A stretch of DNA of 64,000 nucleotides from Lachnospiraceae bacterium (GCA_024682835.1 JAIKYU010000103.1:28459-92458), one strand, 5' to 3'; positions 25,289 through 35,330 are shown, counted from the first letter of the stretch. A program made the numbers and translations. Notes: a model not told the origin generated them from the letters alone.

Positions 25289-26020
25289 TCAGTCCCTGCT
25301 CTTTGAATTCCGGACAATCAGAAGCAGACGCAAAAGCTGCAGAATCGAGGAGGCGGCAGCCGCAACATAGGTCATGGCGGCAGCATCCAGCATCGATTTG
25401 GCCATGCCCTGTTCCTCCTCAATAAGAATCCCGTAATCCCGAAGCATCACCAGTGCCCGTCCGGATGCATCAAATTCCACCGGAAGCGTGACAATCTGAA
25501 ACAGCACGCCAAGCGCGAAGGCAAAGACACCGATCTGTGCCAGCAGCAGGCCAAAGGAACCTGCATGAATCAGGCTGCCGATCAGAAGTCCGGCGACAAT
25601 CATCGGAATTCCGAGCTTTGCCCCGATATTGGCAGCGGGTACAAGCGCCGAACGGATATTCAGCGGCAGGTAGCCGGTATTGTGCTGCACCACATGTCCG
25701 CACTCATGGGCAGCGATGCTGACAGCCGCAATGCTGGTGCCGTTGTATACCTCTTCCGAGAGATTGACCACGTGTCTGGAGGGATCGTAATGATCCGTCA
25801 TCTCCCCGCCAACCTGCCTGATCTGCACGTCGACGATCCCGTTCTGCTTCAAAATCCGCTCCGCGACCTCCGCACCGGTCATCCCGGAAGCCGAGCGCAC
25901 CTTCAGGTATTTCCGGTAAGCGGTCTTTACCCTGGCGCTCGCCAGAAGGCACAGCAGCGCGCCGATCAACACCAGAATATAGGTCGCATCATAGTGATAT
26001 AACGCATGAATGCCGTCCAT
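25289..26020 (-). CDS. YugP-like neutral zinc metallopeptidase
   Basis: A membrane-associated protein of about 243 residues. An N-terminal helix (about 10-28) is followed by a soluble segment with the zinc signature AAHECGHVVQHNTGY near residue 105, then three or four hydrophobic helices and the family motif LPVEFDASGRALVML. The family (zn_protease_2) has an HEXXH-like centre but no settled substrate. The ATG at 26020 is preferred because GGAAGGAGG lies seven bases upstream; an ATG 18 bases further up lacks such a site. It belongs to the translation-linked operon between fmt and rsmB. Confidence 0.9.
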   Translation of the reverse strand: MDGIHALYHYDATYILVLIGALLCLLASARVKTAYRKYLKVRSASGMTGAEVAERILKQNGIVDVQIRQVGGEMTDHYDPSRHVVNLSEEVYNGTSIAAVSIAAHECGHVVQHNTGYLPLNIRSALVPAANIGAKLGIPMIVAGLLIGSLIHAGSFGLLLAQIGVFAFALGVLFQIVTLPVEFDASGRALVMLRDYGILIEEEQGMAKSMLDAAAMTYVAAAASSILQLLRLLLIVRNSKSRD

Positions 26021-26065
26021 ACCAGAACCTCCTTCCATGAAAGTCCGTATTGTGACTGTTCTTTG

Positions 26066-26998
26066 TTATCGCAGACAGATTCCTTCTTCCAGATCATAGC
26101 CGAGCAGAAAATCGTGGACGCTCATCCGTTTTTTTCCCTCCAGCTGGATCTCCGTCACCTTAAGTGCGTCGCTTCCGCACCGGATCAAAAAAAAGTCCTC
26201 CGTGACCCCGGTGACGATCCCCGCCTCCTTCGGCGATGTATCCGGCACCGGCAAAGCGCGCCAGATTTTCAGAATCCGACCGTCCGGCAGTCTTGTGTAT
26301 GCGCTCGGCCAGGGAGACATCGCTCTGATGTGGCGCGCAATATAGGACGCCTCATGCTGCCAGCGGATCATTCCCCGATCTTTGCTGATCTTTCCCGTCC
26401 TGGTTGCCAGCGCTTCCTCCTGCTTCACCGGCACGACGCGCTGCTCCTCGATGGCGTCCAGCGCCCTGATCAAAAGGGAAGCGCCGATTGCAGACAGCTT
26501 GTCAAACAGGGTTCCTGCCGTATCAAGGTCATCAATCGTACATTTTTCCTGCATCAGGATGTCCCCCGTATCCACGCCCTCGTCCATCTGCATGATGGTG
26601 ACACCCGTTTCTTCCGCTCCGTCAAGAATGGCCTGCTGGATCGGCGACGAACCGCGGTAGGCTGGCAGGAGGGAGGCATGAATATTGATGCAGCCATGCC
26701 TCGGTGTTCTGAGGTTTTCGGCGGACAGGATCTGTCCGAAGGCCGCCACAACACCGATATCCGCATGCGCAGCCTCCAGTCTCGCCTGCGCTTCCGCGTT
26801 CCGTATGCGCTCAGGTTGAAAGACTTCCAGTTTACCGGCCAGCGCCAGCTCCTTGACCGGCGAAAGCGTAAGCTTCCCGCCCCGACCGGCGGGTTTGTCC
26901 GGATTGGTCACGACAAGCACCACTTCGTGCCTGCTGTCGATCAGTGCCTTAAGCGCTGCCGCCGCATAATCCGGCGTTCCCATGAACATCACTTTCAT
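26066..26998 (-). CDS. fmt: Methionyl-tRNA formyltransferase
   Basis: A 310-residue enzyme that formylates Met on initiator tRNA using 10-formyl-THF. The N-terminal formyl-transfer domain carries MFMGTPDYA, the active-site stretch INIHASLLPAYRGSSPIQQA (Asn, His) and GVTIMQMDEGVDTGDIL with the catalytic Asp. The C-terminal OB-like domain (about 205-305) is complete. Its ATG overlaps the def stop by four bases, the usual def-fmt coupling for making and then removing the formyl group. Confidence 0.97.
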   Translation of the reverse strand: MKVMFMGTPDYAAAALKALIDSRHEVVLVVTNPDKPAGRGGKLTLSPVKELALAGKLEVFQPERIRNAEAQARLEAAHADIGVVAAFGQILSAENLRTPRHGCINIHASLLPAYRGSSPIQQAILDGAEETGVTIMQMDEGVDTGDILMQEKCTIDDLDTAGTLFDKLSAIGASLLIRALDAIEEQRVVPVKQEEALATRTGKISKDRGMIRWQHEASYIARHIRAMSPWPSAYTRLPDGRILKIWRALPVPDTSPKEAGIVTGVTEDFFLIRCGSDALKVTEIQLEGKKRMSVHDFLLGYDLEEGICLR

Positions 26999-27495
26999 TC
27001 GCTCTTCTCCTGCTCAATGTCCTCGTTGTTCACCAGATCACCCTCCACGAGCTCGACATACATCTTTCCGTCCAGATGATCGACCTCGTGACAGACGGCA
27101 CGCGCCAGAAGTCCCTCGGCCTCCAGTTCAAACGGTTCCATCTTCCGGTCGAGTGCCCGGACAATGACGTGATTCGGACGCCTGACAATGCCGCTCTTGC
27201 CGGGCAGGGAGAGGCATCCCTCATATCCCTCCTGTTCTCCGTCAGCCTTGATAATCTCGGGATTAATGAACACATACGGCTGCGGTTCCCCGTCTTCACC
27301 GTCTCCGATATCAATCACGCAGATCCTCTTTAACACCCCCACCTGCGGGCCGGCCAGTCCGACACCTCCCGCCTCGTACATCGTATCAAACATATCACCG
27401 ATCAACAACGCCAGTCCCGGTGTCATCCGTTTCACTTCCTTGCACGGCGTGGCCAGGATTTCGTCGCCGTATTCCCTGATGGTTCTGATTGCCAT
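26995..27495 (-). CDS. def: Peptide deformylase
   Basis: A 166-residue metalloenzyme removing the N-formyl group from nascent proteins. All three motifs are present: GVGLAGPQVG (44-53), EGCLSLPG (92-99, metal ligand C94) and CHEVDHLDG (135-143, metal ligands H136 and H140, catalytic E137). It is translationally coupled to fmt and lies downstream of priA after a short hairpin-containing gap. Confidence 0.97.
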   Translation of the reverse strand: MAIRTIREYGDEILATPCKEVKRMTPGLALLIGDMFDTMYEAGGVGLAGPQVGVLKRICVIDIGDGEDGEPQPYVFINPEIIKADGEQEGYEGCLSLPGKSGIVRRPNHVIVRALDRKMEPFELEAEGLLARAVCHEVDHLDGKMYVELVEGDLVNNEDIEQEKSE

Positions 27496-27535
27496 TTTTC
27501 TGCTCTCCTTTGCTCGTATACCCTGTTATCAACTG

Positions 27536-27558
27536 ATGCCCCGGATTTCCGCGGGCAT
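27536..27558. other. Hairpin between priA and def
   Basis: ATGCCC and GGGCAT enclose an inner CGGA/TCCG stem, about ten base pairs with one bulge. On the minus strand (the gene direction) no T-run follows, so it may be an mRNA processing or stability element within the operon rather than a terminator. On the plus strand TTTTC follows it. Confidence 0.4.
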
Positions 27559-27560
27559 TT

Positions 27561-29615
27561 TCAAAATCCCCTCAGGGGATCCAGATCAAACTGCAGCGAA
27601 ACGCCGGCGTATTTTCCGGCCGCATGGTTTTCTGCCATTTCCTCCTCCGCCAGATCCTTCAGTGCACTGAGCCTGTCCCTGTCCGTGCTCTTTAAGTAAA
27701 GACCAAACCGGAAGACATCAGCGATCCTGCCGATGGCCGCCGGAGCAGGCCCCACCACCGTGACCGTCTGATTCGGATTAACGGAAAGCACCCGGTCAAA
27801 CATGGCACGAAGTGCACGGGCATAATCCGCCCCCTCCTGCTCCTTCGTGGCGTAGATCTGCACCGCCATCAGATGCGCCGCAGGCGGATAATGCATCATT
27901 CTTCGATACCGCATCTCCTCCTCGTAAAAGGCATCAATCTGCTGACTGGCCGCCAGGCGCACTGCATAATGCTCCGGCTGGTAGGTCTGAATCACCACAT
28001 GTCCGGGCGACTCCCCCCGTCCTGCGCGGCCGGCAGCCTGAACAATGAGCTGCCAGGTGCGCTCCGATGCCCGGTAGTCGCCTGTGTTGAGGGACAGATC
28101 GGCAGCCAGAATCCCTACCAGCGTCACCCCGGGAAAATCATGTCCCTTGACGATCATCTGCGTGCCGATCAGGATATCCGCCTCTCCTTCGGAAAAAGCG
28201 GCAAGAATCCGGTCATAGCTCCCCTTTGTCCGCGTCGTATCGGCATCCATCCGAAGGACGTGCGCTTCAGGAAGCATTCGCTTCACCTGCAGTTCTATGG
28301 CCTCGGTTCCCGCCCGGAAGCCGGACACATAACGGGATCCGCAGTCCGGACAGACCTGGGGCTTACTCTCCTCGTAACCGCAGTAATGACACAAAAGCCG
28401 TCCTCCGCTGTGCGCGCTCAGAGACACATCACAATGCGGACACCTGAACACCCTGCCGCAGGAACGGCAGGACACAAAGCCTGCCATTCCCCGGCGGTTG
28501 ATAAACAGCATCGCCTGCTCTTTTTTTGAAAGCCTGTCCCGCAGATGACGCTGCAGCGTGTCCGAGAAGGGGGTGCGGTTGCCCATCCGCAGCTCCTCCC
28601 GCAGATCCACGATTTCCACTGAAGGAAGCTGCCCGCCGGTGAGACGTCTGGTCAGCCGGTAAAGCCCGTACTCGCCGTGATGTGCGCGATACAGTGCCTC
28701 CATGGAGGGAGTGGCGCTGCCCAGCAGAACGCTTGCTCCGCCCGGTACCAGTTTTGCCAGCTGCTCCGCGGTTTCTCTTGCGTGGTACTTCGGCATCGTC
28801 TCGCTTTTGTAGCTGCCCTCGTGTTCCTCATCAATGATGATGAGACCCGGATTGGAAAAGGGTGTAAAAAGCGCGCTTCTTGGACCGATGATCACGTCGA
28901 TCTTTCCCTGCCTGGCGAGCTCAAAATGATCAAACCGCTCTCCCCTGGAAAGCATGGAGTGCATGACCGAAACCCGATTTCCGAAGTGTCTCACGAAACG
29001 GGAAAGTGTCTGCCACGAGAGGGCGATCTCCGGAATCAGGACGATGGCCTGCTTTCCGCGCGCCACCATCTCCTGAATCAGCCGGATGTAGACCTCTGTC
29101 TTTCCGCTCCCGGTAATTCCACAAAGGAGATAGGTTTTTCGAATTCCCGCGTCATAATCCGCAAGAATTCCCTCCACGGTCTGTCGCTGTTCGCTGCTTA
29201 ACGTAAGCCTTACGGGCTCTTCCCTGAATCCTGTCTGTCTATCCTCTCCCTCCTCAAGGGAAGGACGCGTCCTTGAACGGATCTTTTTGCTGGCAGGAAG
29301 CACGGTCTTCAACGCGGCGATCATCGTCGAGCCGTAGGTATGCTTCATCCAGGCAGCCAGCCTTAACAGCACCGCCTCTGCCGGCAGATCTCCCTCGGCG
29401 ATCCCGCTGATCTCCTTGATACGTCCAGCGGAAAGCTGCGATTCCTGATGCAGCCCGATCACATAGGCCTTGCGCAGGGTGTTGCCCTGGCCGAAGGGAA
29501 CGAAGACGGCGCAACCCACGCTGATCCGCGGCACGAGCCCTTCGGGAATGCGATAGGTGAACGGCCGGTCCACGCGCTCATGCGAGATGTCAATGATGAC
29601 GTCAGCGTAGCTCAT
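27561..29615 (-). CDS. priA: Primosomal protein N' (PriA helicase)
   Basis: A 684-residue superfamily 2 helicase that reloads the replisome at collapsed forks. The N-terminal DNA-binding domain occupies about 1-110 (FTYRIPEGL, GCAVFVPFG). Walker A is GITGSGKTE and Walker B is IIIDEEHEGSYK. The zinc-binding region has paired cysteines (CRSCGRVFRCPHC, CHYCG, CPDCG). The second helicase lobe includes ILIGTQMIVKGHDFPGVTLVGI (read in parts) and QAAGRAGRGE. It is somewhat shorter than the usual 730-830 residues because the linker after the N-terminal domain is short. It overlaps murE by 14 bases. Confidence 0.95.
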   Translation of the reverse strand: MSYADVIIDISHERVDRPFTYRIPEGLVPRISVGCAVFVPFGQGNTLRKAYVIGLHQESQLSAGRIKEISGIAEGDLPAEAVLLRLAAWMKHTYGSTMIAALKTVLPASKKIRSRTRPSLEEGEDRQTGFREEPVRLTLSSEQRQTVEGILADYDAGIRKTYLLCGITGSGKTEVYIRLIQEMVARGKQAIVLIPEIALSWQTLSRFVRHFGNRVSVMHSMLSRGERFDHFELARQGKIDVIIGPRSALFTPFSNPGLIIIDEEHEGSYKSETMPKYHARETAEQLAKLVPGGASVLLGSATPSMEALYRAHHGEYGLYRLTRRLTGGQLPSVEIVDLREELRMGNRTPFSDTLQRHLRDRLSKKEQAMLFINRRGMAGFVSCRSCGRVFRCPHCDVSLSAHSGGRLLCHYCGYEESKPQVCPDCGSRYVSGFRAGTEAIELQVKRMLPEAHVLRMDADTTRTKGSYDRILAAFSEGEADILIGTQMIVKGHDFPGVTLVGILAADLSLNTGDYRASERTWQLIVQAAGRAGRGESPGHVVIQTYQPEHYAVRLAASQQIDAFYEEEMRYRRMMHYPPAAHLMAVQIYATKEQEGADYARALRAMFDRVLSVNPNQTVTVVGPAPAAIGRIADVFRFGLYLKSTDRDRLSALKDLAEEEMAENHAAGKYAGVSLQFDLDPLRGF

Positions 29616-31089
29616 CCAGTATTTCCCGGATCAGCACCCGTTCGTCCATCGGATATTTCACCCCACGGATCTCCTGATAATCCTCATGTCCCTTGCCCGC
29701 CATGACGATGATATCGCCCGGCTCACCATTTTCGATACAATACTTGATTGCCTCCCGTCTGTCGGGAATCTCCAGGTAGGAACCGGTCGTTTTTCCGATG
29801 CCCTCCTCAATGTCATGAATGATATCCATCGGTTCCTCGAAGCGCGGATTGTCCGAGGTGACGACGGTCAGATCCGCAATGCGCCCGCTCACCTCTCCCA
29901 TCTGGTAACGACGCACCTTCGAACGGTTTCCGCCGCACCCGAAAAGACAAATCAGGCGGTTCGGCCGGTACTCCTTTAACGTGACAAGCAGATTTTCCAG
30001 CGCCATGGCGTTGTGTGCATAGTCGATCAAAAGCGTGAATGCGCTGCTGACCGGTATCATCTCGATCCGTCCCCGGACACTGACATGCTTTAACGCGTCG
30101 GCAATCTGCAGCTCATCACAGTCAAAATGTCTGGCCACGGCGATGGCACACAGTGCGTTGTAGACGGAAAACCGTCCCGGCATGGTGAACTCCGCTTTCA
30201 TCTGCAGCCTTCCGGATACGGAGAAAAGGACGCCCAGCTCCCCCGGCTTTTTGATCAGCATCGGATCCGCCGCCCGGTAGTCCGCCCGATCGGAAAAGCC
30301 ATAGGTCACCAGTTCGCAGGTATGTCCCTCCATCACTGCGTCAAAATGCTCGTCATCGATATTGCCGATTCCCATCCGGCACTGCTTGAACAAAAGGGAT
30401 TTGCAGTGCAGATAATCCGCAAAATCCGCGTGCTCGTTGGGACCGATATGATCCTCCTCCAGATTGGTGAAAATGCCCACGTCGAAGACGAATCCGTCCG
30501 TCCGGTGCAGCATCAGCGCCTGGGAGGACACCTCCATCACGACGGCCGCGCAGTCCTCATCCACCATTTTGCGGAAGGTCTCCTGCAGCACGATGGATTC
30601 CGGTGTCGTGTTGCCGGACGGAATGTGCCTGTCTCCGATGATCGTCTCGATCGTCCCGACCAGACCGGTCTTGTATCCTGCGTTTTCCAGCATCTGCCGG
30701 ATGAGATAGGTCGTTGTGGTCTTTCCCTTCGTCCCGGTGATACCGATGGTTCTGAGTTTTTCAGCCGGGTGTCCATACCAGGCGGCCGCAAAACGAGCCA
30801 TGGCCACCCTGGTGTCACGCACATGCACCACCGGCGTTTCGCAGTCCTTTGGAAGATCGATATCCCTTTCTGCGACGATCGCCGCCGCTCCCTGCGCTGC
30901 GGCCTCGGCTGCCAGATCGTGAGAATCGAAGTTGGCACCCTTCACGCAGAAAAACAGGCACCCCGGTTTGATGCTGCGGGTATCGTTGCACAGGGAGGAT
31001 ATCTCCAGGTCCCCCGCCAGAAGCTCGCGTCCGTCATTTCCTGCCGTGAGCCGGATCGGCTCATTTTCCACAATCTCATTCAGTCTCAT
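29602..31089 (-). CDS. murE: UDP-MurNAc-tripeptide synthetase, meso-DAP type (MurE)
   Basis: A 495-residue Mur ligase adding the third amino acid to UDP-MurNAc-L-Ala-D-Glu. The ATP loop is GITGTKGKTTTTYLI and the Mur signatures NLEEDH and SVYNALCAIAVA follow. The specificity motif DNPR (VTSDNPRFEEP) is the one for meso-diaminopimelate rather than lysine, which fits a clostridial cell wall. It lies upstream of priA and about 28 bases downstream of recJ, so it may be transcribed from the recJ side. Confidence 0.95.
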   Translation of the reverse strand: MRLNEIVENEPIRLTAGNDGRELLAGDLEISSLCNDTRSIKPGCLFFCVKGANFDSHDLAAEAAAQGAAAIVAERDIDLPKDCETPVVHVRDTRVAMARFAAAWYGHPAEKLRTIGITGTKGKTTTTYLIRQMLENAGYKTGLVGTIETIIGDRHIPSGNTTPESIVLQETFRKMVDEDCAAVVMEVSSQALMLHRTDGFVFDVGIFTNLEEDHIGPNEHADFADYLHCKSLLFKQCRMGIGNIDDEHFDAVMEGHTCELVTYGFSDRADYRAADPMLIKKPGELGVLFSVSGRLQMKAEFTMPGRFSVYNALCAIAVARHFDCDELQIADALKHVSVRGRIEMIPVSSAFTLLIDYAHNAMALENLLVTLKEYRPNRLICLFGCGGNRSKVRRYQMGEVSGRIADLTVVTSDNPRFEEPMDIIHDIEEGIGKTTGSYLEIPDRREAIKYCIENGEPGDIIVMAGKGHEDYQEIRGVKYPMDERVLIREILDELR

Positions 31090-31117
31090 TGCTTTCCCCT
31101 CTATTGCTTAATCGGAT

Positions 31118-32887
31118 TCAGAGAAAATCCTTCATGCGAAACTGCAGGCTCTCCCGACCCTGATACACATTGATCTGCGCATGATACGCCACGTGCATAG
31201 GATACGCAGCGCGCGGTCTGAAACCGTCATAAATATCATTCAACCCGTCCGCGCCGAACTTCTCCGTGAGAAATTCATGAAAACGCTCCAGTCCGTCAAA
31301 ATAAATCATATCATATTTTCGGCCCTGCGCATCACTGAACTGATATTTTCCCACTGTCCGGTTCTTTCCGAGTATTCTGCCGTTTAACAGACAAAGATCC
31401 CGCGCGGCAAACAACGGCTCCGGATTGTCCTTTCCAAACGGCTCCAGCACGGAAAACTGGCGTACCAGTTCCATGGTCACATAGGAAAGAGGCAGCTCCA
31501 TATCGATGTGGACGACCTGCTCCAGATCCTCCTTTGACAGCAGACAGCGTTCATTGAGCCCCGCGCGGAGCGCATCGATATCTGCGCGCCTCAGCGTGAG
31601 ACCCGCTGCCTGTTCATGCCCGCCGAATCTCAGGAACATCGACTCAAAGACCGACAGATTGCGGTACATATCATACTGCGGAACCGAACGGGCGCTTCCC
31701 TTGACAATCCCCTCCTCGGCCGAATCGGTAAGCACGATTGTAGGCTTTCCATAGCGCTCGCGGATCCGTCCGGCAATGATACCGGCAATGGATTCATGAC
31801 AGTCCGGCAGGTCGATCACAAGAACCCGGTCTTTGTCATATCCCTTTTTCTCATATTGCTCGCAGGCACTTTTCACGCCGATGGCCGTGAGTGCTTTTCG
31901 CTCCTCGTTGAGAGCAATGAGATCCCCTGCCATCACCGTGGCCTGCTCCGTTTCCGGACAGGTGAGCAGATCCATCGCCCGGTGGGCCGAATCCAGCCTT
32001 CCCGTGGCGTTCAGACAGGGGCCGATCGTAAAGCCGAAGTCACTCGCCTTCAGCGCTCCTCTGTCCAGCCCGCATGCGCGGATCAGCTGATCCAGTCCCA
32101 GGTTTCTGCTCTCCGCAGCGCGCTTTAACCCCTCGCGCATGATGATCCGGTTCTCGTCCAACAGCGGCATCACATCGCAGTTGGTTGCGAAGGCTGCAAA
32201 AACGATCAGTTCATCAAACAGTGCCTGATGCTCCCTCGTTTTCCCGTCGAACAGTACCTGGAGAAATTTGTAAGCCACCACAGCGCCGCATATCCCCCTG
32301 AAGGGATACGGATCGCCCGCCCGGCCGGGGTCCACCACGGCATCCGCTTCCGGCAGGGTCTCCCGGCCATCCGCGTCAATGCGTGGCTCATGGTGATCCG
32401 TAACCACAACCGTCAGCCCCAGCTCCTTTGCAAGCGCAATCTCCTCAATCGCCCGGATCCCGTTATCACAGGTAAGAATCACCTGCACACCGTCATCCCT
32501 TGCCGTCCTGATCAGGGTCTGATTCAGACCGTATCCGTCACGCACGCGATCCGGCAGCACGTAATCCACATCTGCTGCACCGGCTTCAAGAAGACCACGG
32601 TACAGAATATAGGTTGCGCAGATCCCGTCCACATCATAGTCACCGATAATGCGGATCCGCTCTCCCGCTTCCACGCTCCTGCGGATCAGAGACGCCGCCT
32701 GATCCATGTCCGTCATCAGATGCGGATCATGGAGTCCGCTGAGATCTCCGTACAACCAGGTCCGGATCGCCTCATCTCCGATCACATTTCGATTTCGCAA
32801 GAGCCTTGCCGTCACCTGATCAATATGAAACCGTTCCGCGATATCGCAAAAATCGGCCCGCTTGGCCGCCACCATCCATCTGGACAT
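31118..32887 (-). CDS. recJ: Single-stranded-DNA exonuclease RecJ
   Basis: A 5'-3' ssDNA exonuclease of about 589 residues. DHH-domain metal motifs are visible: IIGDYDVDGICA, VVTDHHEP and DPGRAGDPYPF. The DHHA1/nucleic-acid domain (LRFGGHEQAAGLTL) and the RecJ OB fold lie in the C-terminal half. I chose the ATG at 32887 because GAGGAG lies six bases upstream and RecJ proteins usually begin close to the KRADF-type segment. A longer form from 32944 would start inside the strong hairpin at 32916-32948. Confidence 0.93.
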   Translation of the reverse strand: MSRWMVAAKRADFCDIAERFHIDQVTARLLRNRNVIGDEAIRTWLYGDLSGLHDPHLMTDMDQAASLIRRSVEAGERIRIIGDYDVDGICATYILYRGLLEAGAADVDYVLPDRVRDGYGLNQTLIRTARDDGVQVILTCDNGIRAIEEIALAKELGLTVVVTDHHEPRIDADGRETLPEADAVVDPGRAGDPYPFRGICGAVVAYKFLQVLFDGKTREHQALFDELIVFAAFATNCDVMPLLDENRIIMREGLKRAAESRNLGLDQLIRACGLDRGALKASDFGFTIGPCLNATGRLDSAHRAMDLLTCPETEQATVMAGDLIALNEERKALTAIGVKSACEQYEKKGYDKDRVLVIDLPDCHESIAGIIAGRIRERYGKPTIVLTDSAEEGIVKGSARSVPQYDMYRNLSVFESMFLRFGGHEQAAGLTLRRADIDALRAGLNERCLLSKEDLEQVVHIDMELPLSYVTMELVRQFSVLEPFGKDNPEPLFAARDLCLLNGRILGKNRTVGKYQFSDAQGRKYDMIYFDGLERFHEFLTEKFGADGLNDIYDGFRPRAAYPMHVAYHAQINVYQGRESLQFRMKDFL

Positions 32888-32915
32888 TCCTCGCTCCTCT
32901 ATTCTTCTACGCAAA

Positions 32916-32948
32916 GACCGTGTCGAATGAGCCTCATCCGACACGGTC
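32916..32948 (-). terminator. Strong hairpin after secDF
   Basis: GACCGTGTCG and CGACACGGTC form a perfect ten-base-pair stem, with an inner ATGAG/CTCAT stem. The tail on the minus strand is only TTT, so termination may be partial, allowing some readthrough into recJ. It begins 22 bases after the secDF stop. Confidence 0.65.
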
Positions 32949-32970
32949 CGACAGTCGTAGCTTACCTGTT

Positions 32971-35253
32971 TCAGGACTGTTTGGCAGGTGCCTGTCCCTT
33001 TTTATCCCGCAGCAGTTTAAGATCCGTCCAGAGCGGGGATGCGACAAAGATCGACGAGTAGGTACCCGCAATCACACCAACCATCAACGGAATCGCAAAC
33101 AGCTTGATATCCGCCACACCGAAGATCACCAGGCACAGCACCATGAAGAAGGTGGTCAGCGAGGTGAACAGGGATCGGGAAATCGTCTGCGCCACACTCT
33201 TGTTGACAATACCCGCCACATCATTGTTTCTGACACCCGCGTTCAGATTTTCCCGGATACGGTCAAAGGTGACGATCGTATCGTTGATGGAGTAACCGAT
33301 GATCGTCAGAATACAGGCGATGAAGGTGCCGCCGGCGGAAATCCTTGACAGCGCGTAGCAGACAACCACCATCATGGCATCATGGGCAAGCGCCACGATG
33401 GCTGCCGTACCGAAGGTGAAGTTGCTGAAACGGATGGCAATGTAGATGAGCATCAGCACCAGAGCCACGATAACGGAAATGATGGCCGCTCTGAGCATCT
33501 CTCCGCTGATGGTGGAGCTGATGGTCTCCGCAGCGATATTGTCAGACGGGACGGAGAAGTCGCTCTCGAGCATGTTATTGAGCGCCTCTCTCTTACTCAG
33601 ATCAAGGGAAGCGGTCTTGAAGATCACCTGATTGGTTCCGGACACGGTCTGCACCTGCACGGTATCCACACCGGTAACCTCCTTGATCTTCGGTACCACC
33701 TGGGCGTCAAGCTCTGCCGTTGTCCACTCCTTATCAAAGGTCACGCTGGTGGAGGTGCCGCCCACGAAATCCAGGCTCCAGTTGAGCGATCCGGCACCGC
33801 GCGCTCCGTTGACGATCATAACCACCACGCCGATGGCGATAATCGCACCGGAGATGCCGTAGAAAAGCTTCCTCTTTCCGACAAAATCGAAGGCCTTCGG
33901 TTCGGCGGCCTTGCCGTATGCCTTTTCGGAATGCACACCCAGACCGTAGAAGATCGCGGAAACCGCACGGGTGACAAGCAGCGCGGTAAACATGGAAACA
34001 ATAATACCGAGAACCAGCGTCTGTGCGAAGCCCTTAATGGTTCCGGAGCCTCCGATCATCAACACCACCGCGGCAATAATGGTCGTGATGTTTCCGTCCA
34101 GAATGGCTGACAACGCCTTCTGGTAACCCATCTTCATTGCCTCACCGACCACCTTGCCTCTGGCAATTTCCTCCCTGATACGGGAGAACACGATGACGTT
34201 GGCATCAACTGCCATACCGATCGTCAGGATGATACCGGCGATACCCGGAAGGGTCAGCGTCACTTCGAAGGAATCCAGCAGGATGATCATCAGCTCGACG
34301 TAGAAGGCAAGCGCCACGCTCGCCGCAAGGCCAAGAATCCGATACACCACAAGCAGGAAGATCACGATCAGGACAAAACCGACGGCCGCCGCAATCAGGC
34401 CGGACTGAATCGCATTGCTGCCCAGCTGGGCGCCGACCACGTTGGATCTCAGCTCTGTCAGTGCAAGCTTAAGTCCGCCGATTCGGATCAGCGCCGCAAG
34501 ATTTTCCGCATCCTGGAAATCAGACATGCCGGTAATCACCGCGCGTCCATCCGTGATCGCCGCCTGCACGGTGGGAACACTGATAAATTCGCCGTCATAG
34601 TAGATACCGATGGATTCGCCGGCCGCATAGGCTTTGGTCGTCGCTTCCGCGAAAGCCGTGGTGCCCTCCTTGGTGAATTCCAGCTCAACCACCGGTTCCT
34701 GATTGCCGGCCGTTCCGGAATTCTGGTAGCCCGCCTGCGCATTGGCGACATCCTCGCCCTTGAGGACGATGGCCCCGGCCGCCTCCAGCTCTTCAATGGA
34801 TTTGTTTAACTGATAACCGTAGGAATAGCCGGCCGTCTCATCGCCGCCCATGGAAAGGGCGTAATTCTCGTTGCCGTCCGCATCCGTCTGCGCGATGAAA
34901 TAGAGATTACCGGGCTGTCCGAGATCCTCCAGAATCGCATTTGCATCCGTGACGCCAGGGATTTCGATATTGATCCGGTTCAAGCCCTCCTGATAAACCT
35001 GCGCCTCGGTGCTGTACTGATCCACGCGCTGCTGCAGCTTGTAGATCGTGTCTGCCATATCCGCAGCGTCGGGCGTCTCGTTGTCTCCCACCTCATACGT
35101 GATGGAGACACCGCCTGCGAGATCGAGACCGAGATCGATGCTGTTTAAGGATCCCGAATGATCGCTTCCCAGACCGAAGATTGCCGTGTAGCCCAATCCT
35201 GCCAGAAGCAGAATGACGACAATCAGACTGATGACCGCTCTTGACTTTTTCAT
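32971..35253 (-). CDS. secDF: SecD-SecF fusion protein translocase subunit
   Basis: A 760-residue fusion of SecD and SecF that uses the proton gradient to help pull secreted proteins out. It has 12 predicted membrane helices, six per half, each with a large outer loop after the first. SecD marks are IDLGLDLAGGVSITYEV near residue 40 and GMAVDANVIVFSRIREE near 350; SecF marks are WSLDFVGGTSTSVTF near 495 and GYSINDTIVTFDRIRENL near 670. It lies downstream of the SCIFF maturase gene, a neighbourhood common in Clostridia. Confidence 0.95.
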   Translation of the reverse strand: MKKSRAVISLIVVILLLAGLGYTAIFGLGSDHSGSLNSIDLGLDLAGGVSITYEVGDNETPDAADMADTIYKLQQRVDQYSTEAQVYQEGLNRINIEIPGVTDANAILEDLGQPGNLYFIAQTDADGNENYALSMGGDETAGYSYGYQLNKSIEELEAAGAIVLKGEDVANAQAGYQNSGTAGNQEPVVELEFTKEGTTAFAEATTKAYAAGESIGIYYDGEFISVPTVQAAITDGRAVITGMSDFQDAENLAALIRIGGLKLALTELRSNVVGAQLGSNAIQSGLIAAAVGFVLIVIFLLVVYRILGLAASVALAFYVELMIILLDSFEVTLTLPGIAGIILTIGMAVDANVIVFSRIREEIARGKVVGEAMKMGYQKALSAILDGNITTIIAAVVLMIGGSGTIKGFAQTLVLGIIVSMFTALLVTRAVSAIFYGLGVHSEKAYGKAAEPKAFDFVGKRKLFYGISGAIIAIGVVVMIVNGARGAGSLNWSLDFVGGTSTSVTFDKEWTTAELDAQVVPKIKEVTGVDTVQVQTVSGTNQVIFKTASLDLSKREALNNMLESDFSVPSDNIAAETISSTISGEMLRAAIISVIVALVLMLIYIAIRFSNFTFGTAAIVALAHDAMMVVVCYALSRISAGGTFIACILTIIGYSINDTIVTFDRIRENLNAGVRNNDVAGIVNKSVAQTISRSLFTSLTTFFMVLCLVIFGVADIKLFAIPLMVGVIAGTYSSIFVASPLWTDLKLLRDKKGQAPAKQS

Positions 35254-35308
35254 GGTTGCATCCTCTTTCCTTGATAGATTTTCTCTTATTGATTTCGAGC
35301 GATCTCCG

Positions 35309-35330
35309 TCAAAAAACGGGGCCGTTCGTA
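35309..35330 (-). terminator. Possible weak terminator after the SCIFF maturase gene
   Basis: On the minus strand AACG/CGTT with a four-base loop is followed by TTTTTT at the start of the gap before secDF. The stem is short, so it may only attenuate. Confidence 0.3.
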
